37,398 nt of DNA from Methanosarcina sp. GTDB lineage: Archaea; Halobacteriota; Methanosarcinia; Methanosarcinales; Methanosarcinaceae. Positions 10,730 through 19,909 of the stretch are shown one piece after another. The position numbers and the translations under genes are program-made. The notes beneath the pieces were generated by a model, which saw only the letters and a list, made by a program, of their open reading frames with translations, was not told the origin of the DNA and did not search any database. How positions within the stretch are numbered: the first letter of the stretch is position 1; each line of letters starts with the position of its first letter. Location: positions 1 to 37,398 of the forward strand of contig PLUB01000092.1 in assembly GCA_003164755.1 (NCBI GenBank), written 5' to 3'.

Positions 10730-11785
10730 CTTTCATAGCCTGTAAATATCGGATCTACCCCACAATAGATCAAGCAAAATTAATTCAAGATCATTTTGGT
10801 GCATGTAGGTTTGTTTATAATTGGGCTTTGGAACAAAAGATAAATACATATCAACAAATTGGAGAATCAATATCTCAATTTGATCTTTGTAAAAAGCTAA
10901 CAACTCTTAAACAGGAATATCCCTGGTTAAAAGAAGTAAATGTTCAATCTCTCCAAGAAATGCCTCGAAATTTAGAAACTGCATTTACAAAGTTTTTCAG
11001 AGAAAAAACCAGATTCCCAAAATTTAAATCAAAGAAAAATCCACTTCAGTCATTCCCCATTCCCAAAAATTATAAGGTTGATTTTGAGAAAGGAATTATC
11101 AAACTTCGCAAGATTGGTGAAGTTAAAGCTATTATTCATAGACGTTTTGAAGGCATTCCAAAAACTGCAACATTATCATTGTCACCTACAGGGAAATACT
11201 ATATTAGTATACTTATAGATAAATTAGTATACTTATAGATAAAGAAAAAGAATTTCCAGTTAGACAAAAGTTTTCTAAATTAACTACAATAGGAATTGAT
11301 ATAGGGCTCACAGACTTTACAGTTATTTCTACTGGAGAAAAAGTAAAAATCCAAGTATCTCCAAAACGCTCTTCAACGATTGAAATGTTTACAGAAGAGA
11401 ATGTCAAAAAAAGTTAAAGGTTCTAATAATCGCAATAAATAAACTTGTTAGCGAGAATCAAGCTGTATCATTGGAAACTCTGATTATTAAAGAAATGCAG
11501 CGAAATCATTGTCTTGCTCAATCAATTTCCGATCCAGCATGGAGTAGTTTTTTTACAAAATTAACATATAAAGCTGAATGGCTAGGAAAAACGATTCTTA
11601 AAATCGGGCAGTTTGAGCCATCATCTAAAATTTGTAATGTTTGCGGATATCACAATTCTAATCTAGCGTTAAAGGATAGGGAATAGATCTGTCCTAATTG
11701 TATTACAAAACATTATAGAGATATCAATGCTGCACTTAATATTAAAAAATTCTCACTTCAAGATCAAAATCTAATTGGAGTATGA
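10730..11785 (+). pseudogene. tnpB: TnpB pseudogene (IS200/IS605 family, second type)
   Basis: The frame reads CKYRIYPTIDQAKLIQDHFG, ACRFVYNWALEQK and TRFPKFKSKKNPLQSF up to YYISILIDK. A 20-bp tandem duplication (11,203-11,242) then shifts the frame; removing it restores EFPVRQKFSKLTTIGIDIG-LTDF, the first RuvC aspartate motif. The segment between about 11,400 and 11,470 has lost coding sequence, and the text resumes at MQRNHCLAQSISD...PSSKICNVCGYHN. Next is a TAG where Trp is usual, then ICPNC...RDINAALNI. The final stop is at 11,783-11,785. TnpB is an RNA-guided DNA nuclease of IS200/IS605 elements. The C-terminus and right flank match the 4.2 kb remnant. Confidence 0.85.
11203..11242 (+). 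repeat. 20-bp tandem duplication disrupting tnpB
   Basis: ATTAGTATACTTATAGATAA occurs twice, head to tail. Because 20 is not a multiple of three, the duplication alone breaks the tnpB frame, and frame-restored protein text continues on both sides. Confidence 0.9.
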
Positions 11786-12518
11786 CACCTACGGAATGTG
11801 GGGATGAGCTTGGGAACTTGTGCTCGATAGAGAAAGGAATGAACCAAGAAACTCCTTATTTGCAATATGTTATGAATAATATATATATTATTTATTAAAA
11901 TTAACTGTTTATTGAAATCCTCATCGATCTACACTTTTAGAGCAGTATTTTTAAAATAACATAACTTATGCACCTTTTTTGGTTTAAAATCTGAAATTTC
12001 CTAGTTCCATACGAAGTAAGAAAAAGTTACTGGTCTACGACTCGTGGAGCTTTTGGGACTTATAGAGCTCATAGAAAACTTGGAATTAATTAACCTACTT
12101 GTTTTCTGTTATCCAGCCTTCATTTATATCAATAAGTATTGAGACTGTTAATCTCAATACTGGTTTCTAGATAGGGGATACCACAACCACTTTGCTTCTT
12201 AAATACAATTTTTCATTTTTATGTTGTACAATATATATAACACTCAATAAATAAAACTACAAGTGGCACTTTCAACATATAAATATAAATTAATATGCGC
12301 TAATTAATATATTCTACTGATTGTTAATAATAATTCTGAACTTATGTAGTTAAACTGAAAATCACATATAAATGTCTTAATGTCGATAAATGATTAAAAG
12401 ATAAACAAACTTCGAAAGGAAAATTGCAATTTTGTCAATAGTATGTTTTTCGATTTAACTGCGTAAGTCCTAACAGTATTAAAATTGTATATAACTTAAT
12501 AAAAAAGGAGTGAAATAA
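11786..12518. other. IS right flank and intergenic region
   Basis: The first 80 bases resemble the right end of the 4.2-kb tnpB element (GGGGA...GGGA/GACTTGT, AGAGAAAGGA, TGAACCAAGAA). A short frame near 12,015-12,090 (KSYWSTTRGAFGTYRAHRK) looks protein-like but is not recognised. A perfect hairpin is at 12,135-12,161. The stretch just before 12,519 holds the TATA-like TTGTATATAAC and a GGAG Shine-Dalgarno sequence for the next gene. Confidence 0.45.
12135..12161. repeat. Perfect 10-bp inverted repeat hairpin
   Basis: AGTATTGAGA and TCTCAATACT are exact reverse complements around a 7-base loop. No T run follows, so it is not a canonical terminator. It may be part of a mobile-element end or an RNA structure. 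Confidence 0.7.
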
Positions 12519-12869
12519 ATGTTAAAACAATCATCCAGTAGAATGAAAATAACACTGGCTAGTTTGCTAGTAGTTTTTTTTGTAGTAGCAATGACAGCTC
12601 CGGCAATAAGCGCGGTTGAAACCAATCACAGCAAAAGCAGCATAGGCAACAAAGGACTTCAATCATTCAGCACAGAGCAATTAGCCAAACAGCATTGTCC
12701 ATCCGAGACTGTTGTTTGGCTTAATCTTAACACAGGCGTTTATCATTTCAAAGGTGACCATTGGTACGGGAACACCAAGAATGGCGCATATTTTTGTCAG
12801 AAAAAAGCAGATAAGGCAGGAAACCGAGCAACACGGGAACAGAGTACTATAAACAAAACTAAAGTATAG
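12519..12869 (+). CDS. Small secreted protein with conserved C-terminal domain
   Basis: The 116-residue product starts MLKQSSSRMKITLASLLVVF and has a signal peptide probably cleaved after AISA (residue 32). The mature C-terminal part reads CPSETVVWLNLNTGVYHF, KGDHWYGNTKNGAYF, ADKAGNRATR. The string V-W-x-N-x-x-(T/S)-G-V-Y-H...W-Y-G-x-T-K-x-G...A-G-x-R-x is a small domain I know from bacterial secreted or periplasmic proteins; its function is not established. GGAG lies 9 bases before the ATG. The start region and leader are nearly identical to the broken relatives at 13,001 and 35,200, although the mature parts differ. The gene is intact. Confidence 0.75.
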   Translation: MLKQSSSRMKITLASLLVVFFVVAMTAPAISAVETNHSKSSIGNKGLQSFSTEQLAKQHCPSETVVWLNLNTGVYHFKGDHWYGNTKNGAYFCQKKADKAGNRATREQSTINKTKV

Positions 12870-13000
12870 AGAATTTAAAAAATTTCAATTTTTGGCTAGG
12901 GGTTTATAAGATAGATATACAATTTGTTAAATCAGATGCCTATCGAAATTATTCATCTTTTAATATGTTACTAATTTGAACAATATAAGGAGCGAAGTAA

Positions 13001-13194
13001 ATGTTGAAACAATCATCTAGTAAATGAAAAAGGTACTGGCAATTTTGTTAATAGTCCTTTTCGTAGTATCTTTGACAGCAGTGACAGCTAGTGCTGCACG
13101 CCGTGATGGTGGCGGTGGACATCACGGCTACATGGTGCAGGCTATTTTACAACAGGCCAACTGCCCAACTACTACCATGGCCAGTACTACCTAG
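13001..13194 (+). pseudogene. Small secreted Gly/His-rich protein, start region disrupted
   Basis: The sequence around ATG 13,001 matches the 12,519 gene (AAGGAG, then MLKQSSSK). A 2-base loss then puts a TGA after SSK. A second ATG at 13,024 restarts the leader MKKVLAILLIVLFVVSLTAV-TASA, and the frame runs to TAG 13,192 as RRDGGGGHHGYMVQA and on. In a shifted frame beyond about 13,140 the text is Tyr-rich (TGQLPNYYHGQYYLAVTG), which looks more like the original mature sequence. The 56-residue frame from 13,024 could still be made and exported. Function unknown. Confidence 0.55.
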
Positions 13195-14193
13195 CTGTGA
13201 CTGGGTAATGGAGCCCTCACCAGCAACAATGGATATGGGGCTGTTAATCGTAATAGTGACAAAAATTGCAAAAATTAAAAAATGTAGATGTACCGAAAGT
13301 TCTGTAAAAGTGTGGTTGATTTTGTATCTTTTTATTCCCAATAAAAAACAGGAATTGCTCAATCTGTTGGCAGAACGAGTTAAACTGTTAGGGAAAAATA
13401 AGCCTTAAAGTATCGGCTTTATTATCTCACTAACTAAACAAACAATATTTTATTGTTGTTAACTTCAAGTTGATAGATGTTATCTCCACGGATAATTTAA
13501 AAGGGTTAGTCACCTAATTTTCAGGGAAATAATGACATTCCTTAAGGTTATCTGTATCGCCCTATTTCATTTTGAGTCTCCTGCAGTGCTCATTATTTTG
13601 TCCGGCATTACAATCAATGGAAAGCTAATAGTTTTACTTACAAATGTTTTGTTTCTCTTTTTCCCATTGATGTAGAAGTTTTAATGTAAAATATGGGTAT
13701 ATTCCAAACGTTAACCTTCCATCAACGTTTTTTGTATTAGTTTATTAACTCACAAGCTTAGGAGTATAGAGAAACTATACCAATTTAATGTTAAACAATC
13801 TTTATTTAAGTCTAATTTGACTTTTTTTATAGGTCTGGCACTAAATTGAACTAAATATTTATATTTTTTTCTTCAGAAGCGCTGATGAACTTTAGAAGAA
13901 ATTAAATAGATCTTTCCCAACAATAAGTGAGTATGTCCATGTTATCAATTATCGATTCATCTATCCTCACTAGTTAGCAGGTTCATCCCCTGGTTCGTAT
14001 AATGTTTCCATATCTAGTCACAGTTTTGGTAGTAATAGCCACGGTAGTAGTGGTGAATCCTTGCATCTATTGATTAATAAATTCGGAGAAATCTATTTTC
14101 AAACCCGAAGACACTTTCATTATCCAAGCTATTTGCTGTAACTTTGCCGCGTTTGCTTCACCAATCTATGATCATATATTTATCAGTTTTTAG
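13195..14193. other. Intergenic, no gene recognised
   Basis: Open frames exist on both strands (for example 13,091-13,408 plus) but they cross the end of the secreted-protein remnant and show no family features. A Tyr-rich scrap near 14,020-14,060 on the minus strand (HHYYRGYYYQNCD) may be another trace of a small secreted protein. Confidence 0.4.
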
Positions 14194-14398
14194 TTATTCA
14201 TTTCCAAGAAACTTCATGACCATCTTTATATCAGCCTGATCAGAACCAGTTTCTCTTTTAATGGCCATTCCTTTTGCAGCTTTTATCGTTCCATTTGCAT
14301 TACCTATGTCCACTCCTTTCTGCACTTACTATTGCAGCAGTCACGGACATTAAAAAACAAATTAATAGCAAAATACTAAGTGTCTTTTTAATTAGCAA
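14194..14398 (-). pseudogene. Small secreted protein, single frameshift
   Basis: From about 14,398 the minus strand reads LLIKKTLSILLLICFLMSV-TAAIVSAERSG, a clear signal peptide. A frameshift at about 14,300 follows, and the text then continues as IGNANGTIKAAKGMAIKRE, TGSDQADIKMVMKFLGNE to TAA 14,194. Without the shift the protein would have about 67 residues with a short helical mature part. No ATG start and no Shine-Dalgarno sequence are seen, so the 5' end is also uncertain. Family not identified. Confidence 0.55.
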
Positions 14399-14663
14399 CC
14401 GTAACCAGATAGTAACCAGTTCCATCCGGTCAAATGAAAATTAATAACCAGGATAGATATTTTTGACAATAATACTCAATGATATTATATATTTACCCCT
14501 ACTCATATTCTTCTCTACAGAATATTCAAAGAAGTGCCCCCCTTTTAAAGTATGATTTTCTTCTTTATTACAAAACTTTTCTTTGTATTAATTAGATTCA
14601 TGAAATCCAGATAATTTTCTATGACAATCCTTTCCATATTGTCTGTAAAGTGGTTACGTTTAG

Positions 14664-14926
14664 TTACGTTCCATATACCAGTCTAATCACTCGTCGTCCA
14701 TATTTCTTTTTATCCAACAAAATGTTGTCGGGCAATATTTTTTTCAATGTTCTCAGTACGTCCTTCTTAACTTTTCTGGAATTACTAACATCCCCTACTC
14801 TATATTCTGGTTGGATATGATTTGTTAGAAAATCTTTAATTTCCCGATATCCATCAAAATTAATTCTCAAATAAATACCAATTTTCGATATAAATTGACC
14901 AATAAATCCAAAAATTAATTCGATTT
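14664..14926 (-). CDS. Unrecognised basic protein fragment
   Basis: An open frame runs from a stop at about 14,929 to TAA 14,664. It includes LRINFDGYREIKDFLTNHIQ, PEYRVGDVSNSRKVKKD and ILPDNILLDKKKYGRRVIRL. The composition looks protein-like (charged, periodic) rather than AT-driven. There is no ATG; the best start is TTG 14,870, without a Shine-Dalgarno sequence. It is probably the C-terminal remnant of a larger gene. The basic KKKYGRR tail suggests nucleic-acid contact, which is only a guess. Confidence 0.35.
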
Positions 14927-15335
14927 AATCAGTAAAAATGCCAAAAAATACCGAATTAAATAGATTAATTAGCATAAAAATGTTATGTTAGCGAGAAATA
15001 ACCAAATGAATCACTACGGCCTATAAATCCAGGAAACCACTTTAGCGACTATGCGATCGATTTTTTGGTGTATAGCATAATGACATGCTATCGAATGAGA
15101 ACCTTACCTGAACCTGTTATGGGCCCATTTTTTACGATATAAGATCAAATTTTGTTCAGAATAATAGAGGAGTAAGAAGCTAACAAATTTTGTTATTATA
15201 AGTCCATAACTGTATCAATTAATATGAAGAGTTAAATATGTCACAGCGCGTAGAACCGTGCAGATGAATATTCCATATCTGCGCAATAATCTTCGAATTT
15301 TACTAACTAACGATATAGGAAAGGAATTGAAATAC

Positions 15336-15789
15336 GTGATTAATAAACACAAATTGTATTCGATAGCCTTAATTTCAATAGCTATAGCTTTAATGCTGGT
15401 AAGTATTGTAGGTGCGGCGCCATTTGCATATATTTCAACCGGCAGCACTGTCTCTGTAATTGACACAGCAACAAATAAGGTTATAGCCAATGTGCTTGTA
15501 GGGGAGTCTCCTTATGGATTTGCAGTCACACCAGATGGAGCGAAGGTATGTGTAAGTGAGCAGTGGCAGTTACAATGCTAAAAGCAATGTTTCTGTGATT
15601 AACACGACCACAAACAAGGTTAAAACTAATGTAACTATAGGATCATATCCCGGTGCCTTCGGGCAGTTTACAGGTGGTAATATTCAAAAGGATAAATTGA
15701 ATGGGGCCAAAGCTATAGCTTCTTTGAGCAAACATAAACAAAAAAACCACTCCAAACATCATAAAGCAGAAAAAAATCACCAACTGTAA
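15336..15789 (+). pseudogene. YVTN beta-propeller surface protein, truncated and frameshifted
   Basis: GTG 15,336, after AAGGAATTG, begins VINKHKLYSIALISIAIALML with a signal peptide ending near VGAAP. The first propeller repeat follows (STVSVIDTATNKVIANVLVG, ESPYGFAVTPDGAKV). The frame breaks at about 15,553 and resumes in another frame as SSGSYNAKSNVSVINTTTNK, VTIGSYPGAFGQFTGG, ending in a Lys/His-rich tail (KHKQKNHSKHHKAEKNHQL). Full-length relatives carry six or more of the roughly 42-residue repeats and often PKD domains; here fewer than two repeats remain. The 5' end is similar at DNA level to the YVTN gene at 32,239. Such proteins are cell-surface or S-layer associated. Confidence 0.75.
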
Positions 15790-17305
15790 AGTAGATCAAA
15801 ATAGTTGGAGTTCGATTTCCATTAAATGAAAACACTGACTGCAACTACAGACTTAGATTCTTGCTTTCGATGAGATGTAAATTTTGAAACCGAATATAAT
15901 CAAATATATCTAATGTAGGGTATCTATATTTGAAGCAGTGGGTATCCTGCATTATAATAATGAAATATAGAATCAATTAGAATTTACCGACCAGATCTCT
16001 AGGGATGTAGGCATTAGACAGCTAACTCAAAAAAATATTTTAATTTTTAGATAATTACCGATGGTAAACCAATGTGTCACTAACTTGCGCAATAAATATT
16101 TACCTTTACTTACTACAATCCTACTATAATTCTTGCTATTAAGTTGATTTTGCTCTTAAAGCTCCAATTTTTGGAAATTGAAATAAACAAACATCTCAAA
16201 TTTACCTAAGTTCAATCTTAAAACCTTATAGTAGAATACAAGATACTCAAGTAAAAAAATTACTTCTTTCAATAATATCAAGTTACAGAGCTATTATGTG
16301 ATTTTTATTAAAAATATACACTATCTTAAACATTGTTTTAAATACTAAGTATTTAGAAAGTAGTATCGATACAGAAGTTGCTGTTTTTGGCATTAATATA
16401 GAAAAAGAGGTCAACAACTTATCAAAACATTAAATGGTAAAAGAATTTATTGCTAGATTCTAAAATTAGTCCAACCCGTATTCTAAATATGATTGTATTA
16501 TGAAAAATTTGTAGAATTGGATGAGGCTTGAATAAATATCTGGCGGAACAAATTGACGAGTTAGAATAAGGGAAACGATGATAAAAAAAAGGAATAAAAG
16601 CAATTTGGTGAATGCTATAATAAAACTTATAGTTCCATGCAAAAATGGAGGGAACTGTATCAAAAATCCTAAAAATAGAGGAGATATAATTTGCAAAGGA
16701 TGTGAAAGAGAAATAATAAGGTAAAACATTGCTACCATGGTGTGAGCTTCTTAGACTTATTTTAAATTCAATGCGAGGACATTTCTTCAAAAATTATTTC
16801 GTCCTCATAGTATACACTTAGTAACACAGAAACATGATTGACGAATATCAAAAGATACTAAAATTGAGTTTCAATATAATATTTCAACTACCTAAAGTTT
16901 CACTGTAAAAACCATCATTTAATATTTTTCTAGATGTGCCTGCAAACTTAAGTATTAGATACCTTATATGAAGAGATTTGTTGGCTTCTGCTAATGGGCT
17001 AGTAAATGAAAAAAATATTAAAAAACGCACCAAAATTCAATTAATTTGTTGCTATTGATTTTTAATTTGAATTTATTTGAGAAAAGAAGATACACTGTTT
17101 TAAAAAATAATTAATATTAAGGAAATTCACTTAGAAATCAATTTTTAATAGTTCATTTAAAATAATTTAAAAAAAATAATATTTACAATTTGAACTAGAT
17201 AGATCAAAAAAGTGATGAATAAATCACTTTAGCTTTTCCAGAATTAATAATCAGGCAATAAATTCCTTTCCAAAAGTATAGATTAACGATAGGAGGAGTA
17301 ATTAT
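15790..17305. other. Long intergenic region, no gene recognised
   Basis: The segment 15,890-15,995 is similar to parts of 8,590-8,650 and 20,150-20,320 (dispersed repeat). The overlapping minus-strand frames at 16,422-16,790 are rich in F, I, Y and S, as expected for chance frames in AT-rich DNA. A plus-strand scrap near 16,610-16,660 (CYNKTYSSMQKWRELYQKS) looks protein-like but is not recognised. AGGAGGAG just before 17,306 is a strong Shine-Dalgarno sequence for the arylsulfatase remnant. Confidence 0.4.
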
Positions 17306-17708
17306 ATGTCATTGGAAGAGTACAAATATGGAACCACTTTTCCAGGTGTTATCGAACGTATAGTGGACAAGTCCGAACCAGCCTGGCTGGAACCACTGCA
17401 TGCGAAAGAGAATGCACCTAATATACTGTCCATTGTGCTGGACGACACCGGATTTGTATAGCTTAGGTGCTATGGCAGCCTTATTAAAACACTCCATCTA
17501 GATAGCTTCTAATGGTCTTGCTTACAGCAATATGCATTCTACTGCTCTGTGCTCTCCTAGTCGCTCGTGCATAATTACTGGTCGAAATCACCATTCGAAC
17601 AATATGGCTGCAAGCTTCACTCTGGCGAACACTGCAGGCAACCTATTTCTGGCAATGGTTGTAGATAGAGTTATTCAGAGTTTACAGAACTTTCAATACG
17701 CTGCCTAA
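17306..17708 (+). pseudogene. Arylsulfatase N-terminal fragment
   Basis: AGGAGGAG precedes ATG 17,306 at good spacing. The frame reads MSLEEYKYGTTFPGVIERI, PAWLEPLHAKENAPNILSIV, LDDTGF, then stops at TAG 17,459. In shifted frames it continues as CYGS, NGLAYSNMHSTALCSPSR-SCIITGRNHHSNNMAA. D-D (metal binding) and C-S-P-S-R, where the Cys would become formylglycine, are the hallmarks of type I sulfatases. The similarity ends after about 110 residues of an expected 500 or more, and the last frame runs to TAA near 17,708 with unrelated sequence. It would have removed sulfate from an organic ester. The strong start signals next to a dead gene suggest fairly recent loss or acquisition. Confidence 0.8.
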
Positions 17709-17930
17709 AAATCACCCTTTTTCCCTATTTCATCTTGATCATCTTGTTTAGGTCAGTTATCATATTTTTCTAAATAGAATCATTGAAGATTCAGTTTTAA
17801 TCTTTAGGACTAAGCAGTTGAATATAAAAAACAACAACAATCACTTAATTGTCTAAAGCTCGATATTCCTGATGAATCTATTTGTAATTAATTTATCCCA
17901 CAACCACGTTACTTCTAATTATACGTCTTA

Positions 17931-18806
17931 TTATTCAGCAACTGCACATGCCAAGTGTACTTACTCTTGCACTTGATATCCATTCGTCCTTGCAAGTAAC
18001 GTCTTTAGATGTCTGGTAAGCTCGAATTCGCATTGAACTGGAATCCTAAATTTGTGAGATATCCGGCCAAAATTGACTGATTAAGCTTGTTATTATTGGT
18101 TCGTCAATCTTTCGCAAAAGCTCAAGCTTCTGTTGCATTTGTGATCACATATTTCGGGGATAAATATATCGGTTATCGAAAACAATCGTGCTGCTCAGGA
18201 GTAACATTCACGATGTAACGGAGTATTGCGAATACTTCATCTCGAGGCAAATACATGGTGATGCCAAGCCAGCTAAAGAAGCCTTTGACATTTGGGTTAT
18301 AAGATCATGAACAAGTGAGCGCTTTTACTAGTCTTTCATCTTGAAATCTGTAGGAATGCAGTGCAATTTTGCTGGATGGTCACACCAAATTCAGCAAGTC
18401 GATTAAGCTTAAATTCTTATGTGATAGGATGATTAACTTCAAATACTTCTAATTGTTTCATCATTTCCGATCGCTGAAATGCAAAAGTATCCATTCCTGC
18501 TCCGAGAATACATACTGCTTTGCTTATTTCTTGACAACTCTCTCCAAAATTTCTTCCGCATACTGTTCACGGCTAGCGAGATTAATAATTCCTTGCATTA
18601 AGGATTCTGAGATAATTATCTGGCTGTAGCGGGATTCAGTACATCAGAATCATTTAACTGTTTATCCAAATCAAATATTGATTAACCAAATATTGTTTAA
18701 CTAGTGCTCTTTTCTTCAGGTATCAAATGATAAGCCAGAAAGAAGCGTGATTAAAACGCTGGCTTGCATAGAGAATTTCGATAAACTTCTTCTTTTCACG
18801 AGCCAT
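17931..18806 (-). pseudogene. Degraded SAM methyltransferase (leucine carboxyl methyltransferase-like)
   Basis: From ATG 18,806 the frame MAREKKKFIEILYASQRFNH soon stops. Later pieces in several frames give NLASREQYAEEIL-like text, CILGAGMDTFAFQRSEMMKQ, LEVFEVNHP, EFKLNRLAEFGV, SWLGITMYLPRDEVF, a PEICDH-like stretch, LELLRKI and a terminal VHLACAVAE. L-G-A-G-x-D-T-F-A-F-R is the SAM-binding motif of the LCMT-like methyltransferases, which methylate small molecules or carboxyl groups. Many stops and shifts show old decay. No substrate can be assigned. The right-hand neighbour (18,985) is in the same direction but unrelated. Confidence 0.75.
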
Positions 18807-18984
18807 TTATACACTATTTATAAGTACACGATTAAATATAGGAGTTATCGAAAATTATTCATTCATACGAATTGCTTCGTATTAAGAGAGAACAGCAGAT
18901 CTACTGGTGTCTAGCAGGATTGAATGCTTCATACGGACTTTCTCTCCCAAAAGTTAATTCGGTTATCAAAAACCCAGCAGTGGA

Positions 18985-19839
18985 CTAATTTTTCTTAAAC
19001 TTAGAATTCTTCAAAAGTTTAGCTGCTTTTTTAATATGTTCATTGTAGAACTTAACACATTCAATAGCTTGTTTCACGTCAGAGTTTACAGCTCCAAAAT
19101 TTCCATTATTAAACTCTCCGACTCCAGAATTAGCATAAACTGCTACCTTGTTAGCCTGTACCATTGCTAACCGATATTCATCCTTTGTATCTTGTAAATC
19201 AGGAGATACATCGTACAAATCACTATTTTCTATAGCTTTTTGGCTATCTGTATACAAAGTACCTGCATACGTAGAAAGTGACGTAGTATCGTAGTTCTTT
19301 GCAGCAGTAGTTAGATATCTCATATCATTATCCACTTGTGTCATATATGATACACACGTAGTCGACCATTTAGAATCTTGATATTTTGTTGTTTCATGTA
19401 TTGGTGTAGTAGCTGATGTTGTAGATTCTATTGGTGTTGTTGTCGGAGTTGGTGCTGAAGATGGAGTTGGTGTAAGTCTAGATGATACTGCTATTGTACT
19501 ACCATTAACTTCTGACAGAGGTGACGTTATTACCTTGGCATTATTTTCATTGTTATTTAGTGCAGTAGGGGTCGCAGGGAATGCTGCAATTGCTACTACC
19601 ACTAGACAAAACACAACCAAAAATCTCACAGCTCCTGGAATTGAAGTATTAAATCTCTTTTTCAATTGATTTGCAGCTAGAGGAATTGTTACCATCGCTG
19701 CTAGAATAAAAAGCAGGCCTTCGATATAGCCATGCAAAATCATTGAGCATAAACTCATGACAAAAAAGAAGGCTCCAAAAACATAAAGAATAATACCAGT
19801 AAATGGGGCATTTTTCAGCTCTTTTAAAATTCCATCCAC
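18985..19839 (-). CDS. Membrane protein with Thr/Pro linker and extracytoplasmic domain
   Basis: This 284-residue protein has three N-terminal membrane segments (about residues 14-36, 39-57 and 69-90). A low-complexity Ser/Thr/Pro linker (about 115-150, including TPTPSSAPTPTTTP) follows. The C-terminal domain of about 130 residues looks mainly helical, begins near SKWSTTCVSYMTQVDNDMRY and ends with a Lys-rich tail. AAGGTGG lies 8 bases before ATG 19,839, and TATATATAA stands about 60 bases upstream. All frames are intact, in contrast to most neighbours. The C-terminal domain has two Cys residues (near the domain start and in the AIECVKFY stretch) that could pair. Family not identified; the layout suggests a surface-exposed helical domain on a glycosylatable stalk, which is inference. 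Confidence 0.8.
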   Translation of the reverse strand: MDGILKELKNAPFTGIILYVFGAFFFVMSLCSMILHGYIEGLLFILAAMVTIPLAANQLKKRFNTSIPGAVRFLVVFCLVVVAIAAFPATPTALNNNENNAKVITSPLSEVNGSTIAVSSRLTPTPSSAPTPTTTPIESTTSATTPIHETTKYQDSKWSTTCVSYMTQVDNDMRYLTTAAKNYDTTSLSTYAGTLYTDSQKAIENSDLYDVSPDLQDTKDEYRLAMVQANKVAVYANSGVGEFNNGNFGAVNSDVKQAIECVKFYNEHIKKAAKLLKNSKFKKN

Positions 19840-19893
19840 TTATCCACCTTCTAGTTACTTTGAGCATTTATCAATTTAAATTCAAACTTGCAA

Positions 19894-19908
19894 TTATTAT
19901 ATATAGTT
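19894..19908 (-). promoter_or_regulatory. TATA box for the membrane protein gene
   Basis: The minus strand reads AACTATATATAATAAT, a strong archaeal TATA box about 55-65 bases before ATG 19,839. It would give a leader of roughly 30-40 bases that includes the AAGGTGG Shine-Dalgarno sequence. Confidence 0.5.
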
Positions 19909-19909
19909 G

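Noticed and set aside
11203..11242. Possible start of a CRISPR-like repeat array
   Set aside because: There are only two copies, immediately adjacent with no spacer, inside tnpB; it is a simple tandem duplication.
13091..13408. A 105-residue plus-strand frame
   Set aside because: Its start lies in the wrong frame of the small secreted protein remnant, and the rest has no family features.
15000..15250. Possible attachment site or tRNA remnant
   Set aside because: I looked for a cloverleaf and for T-arm-like GGTTCRAATCC strings here and across the window and found none convincing.
16422..16790. Overlapping minus-strand frames of 122 and 90 residues
   Set aside because: Composition is dominated by F, I, Y and S as expected from AT-rich noncoding DNA. 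There is no Shine-Dalgarno sequence and no recognisable motif in either frame.
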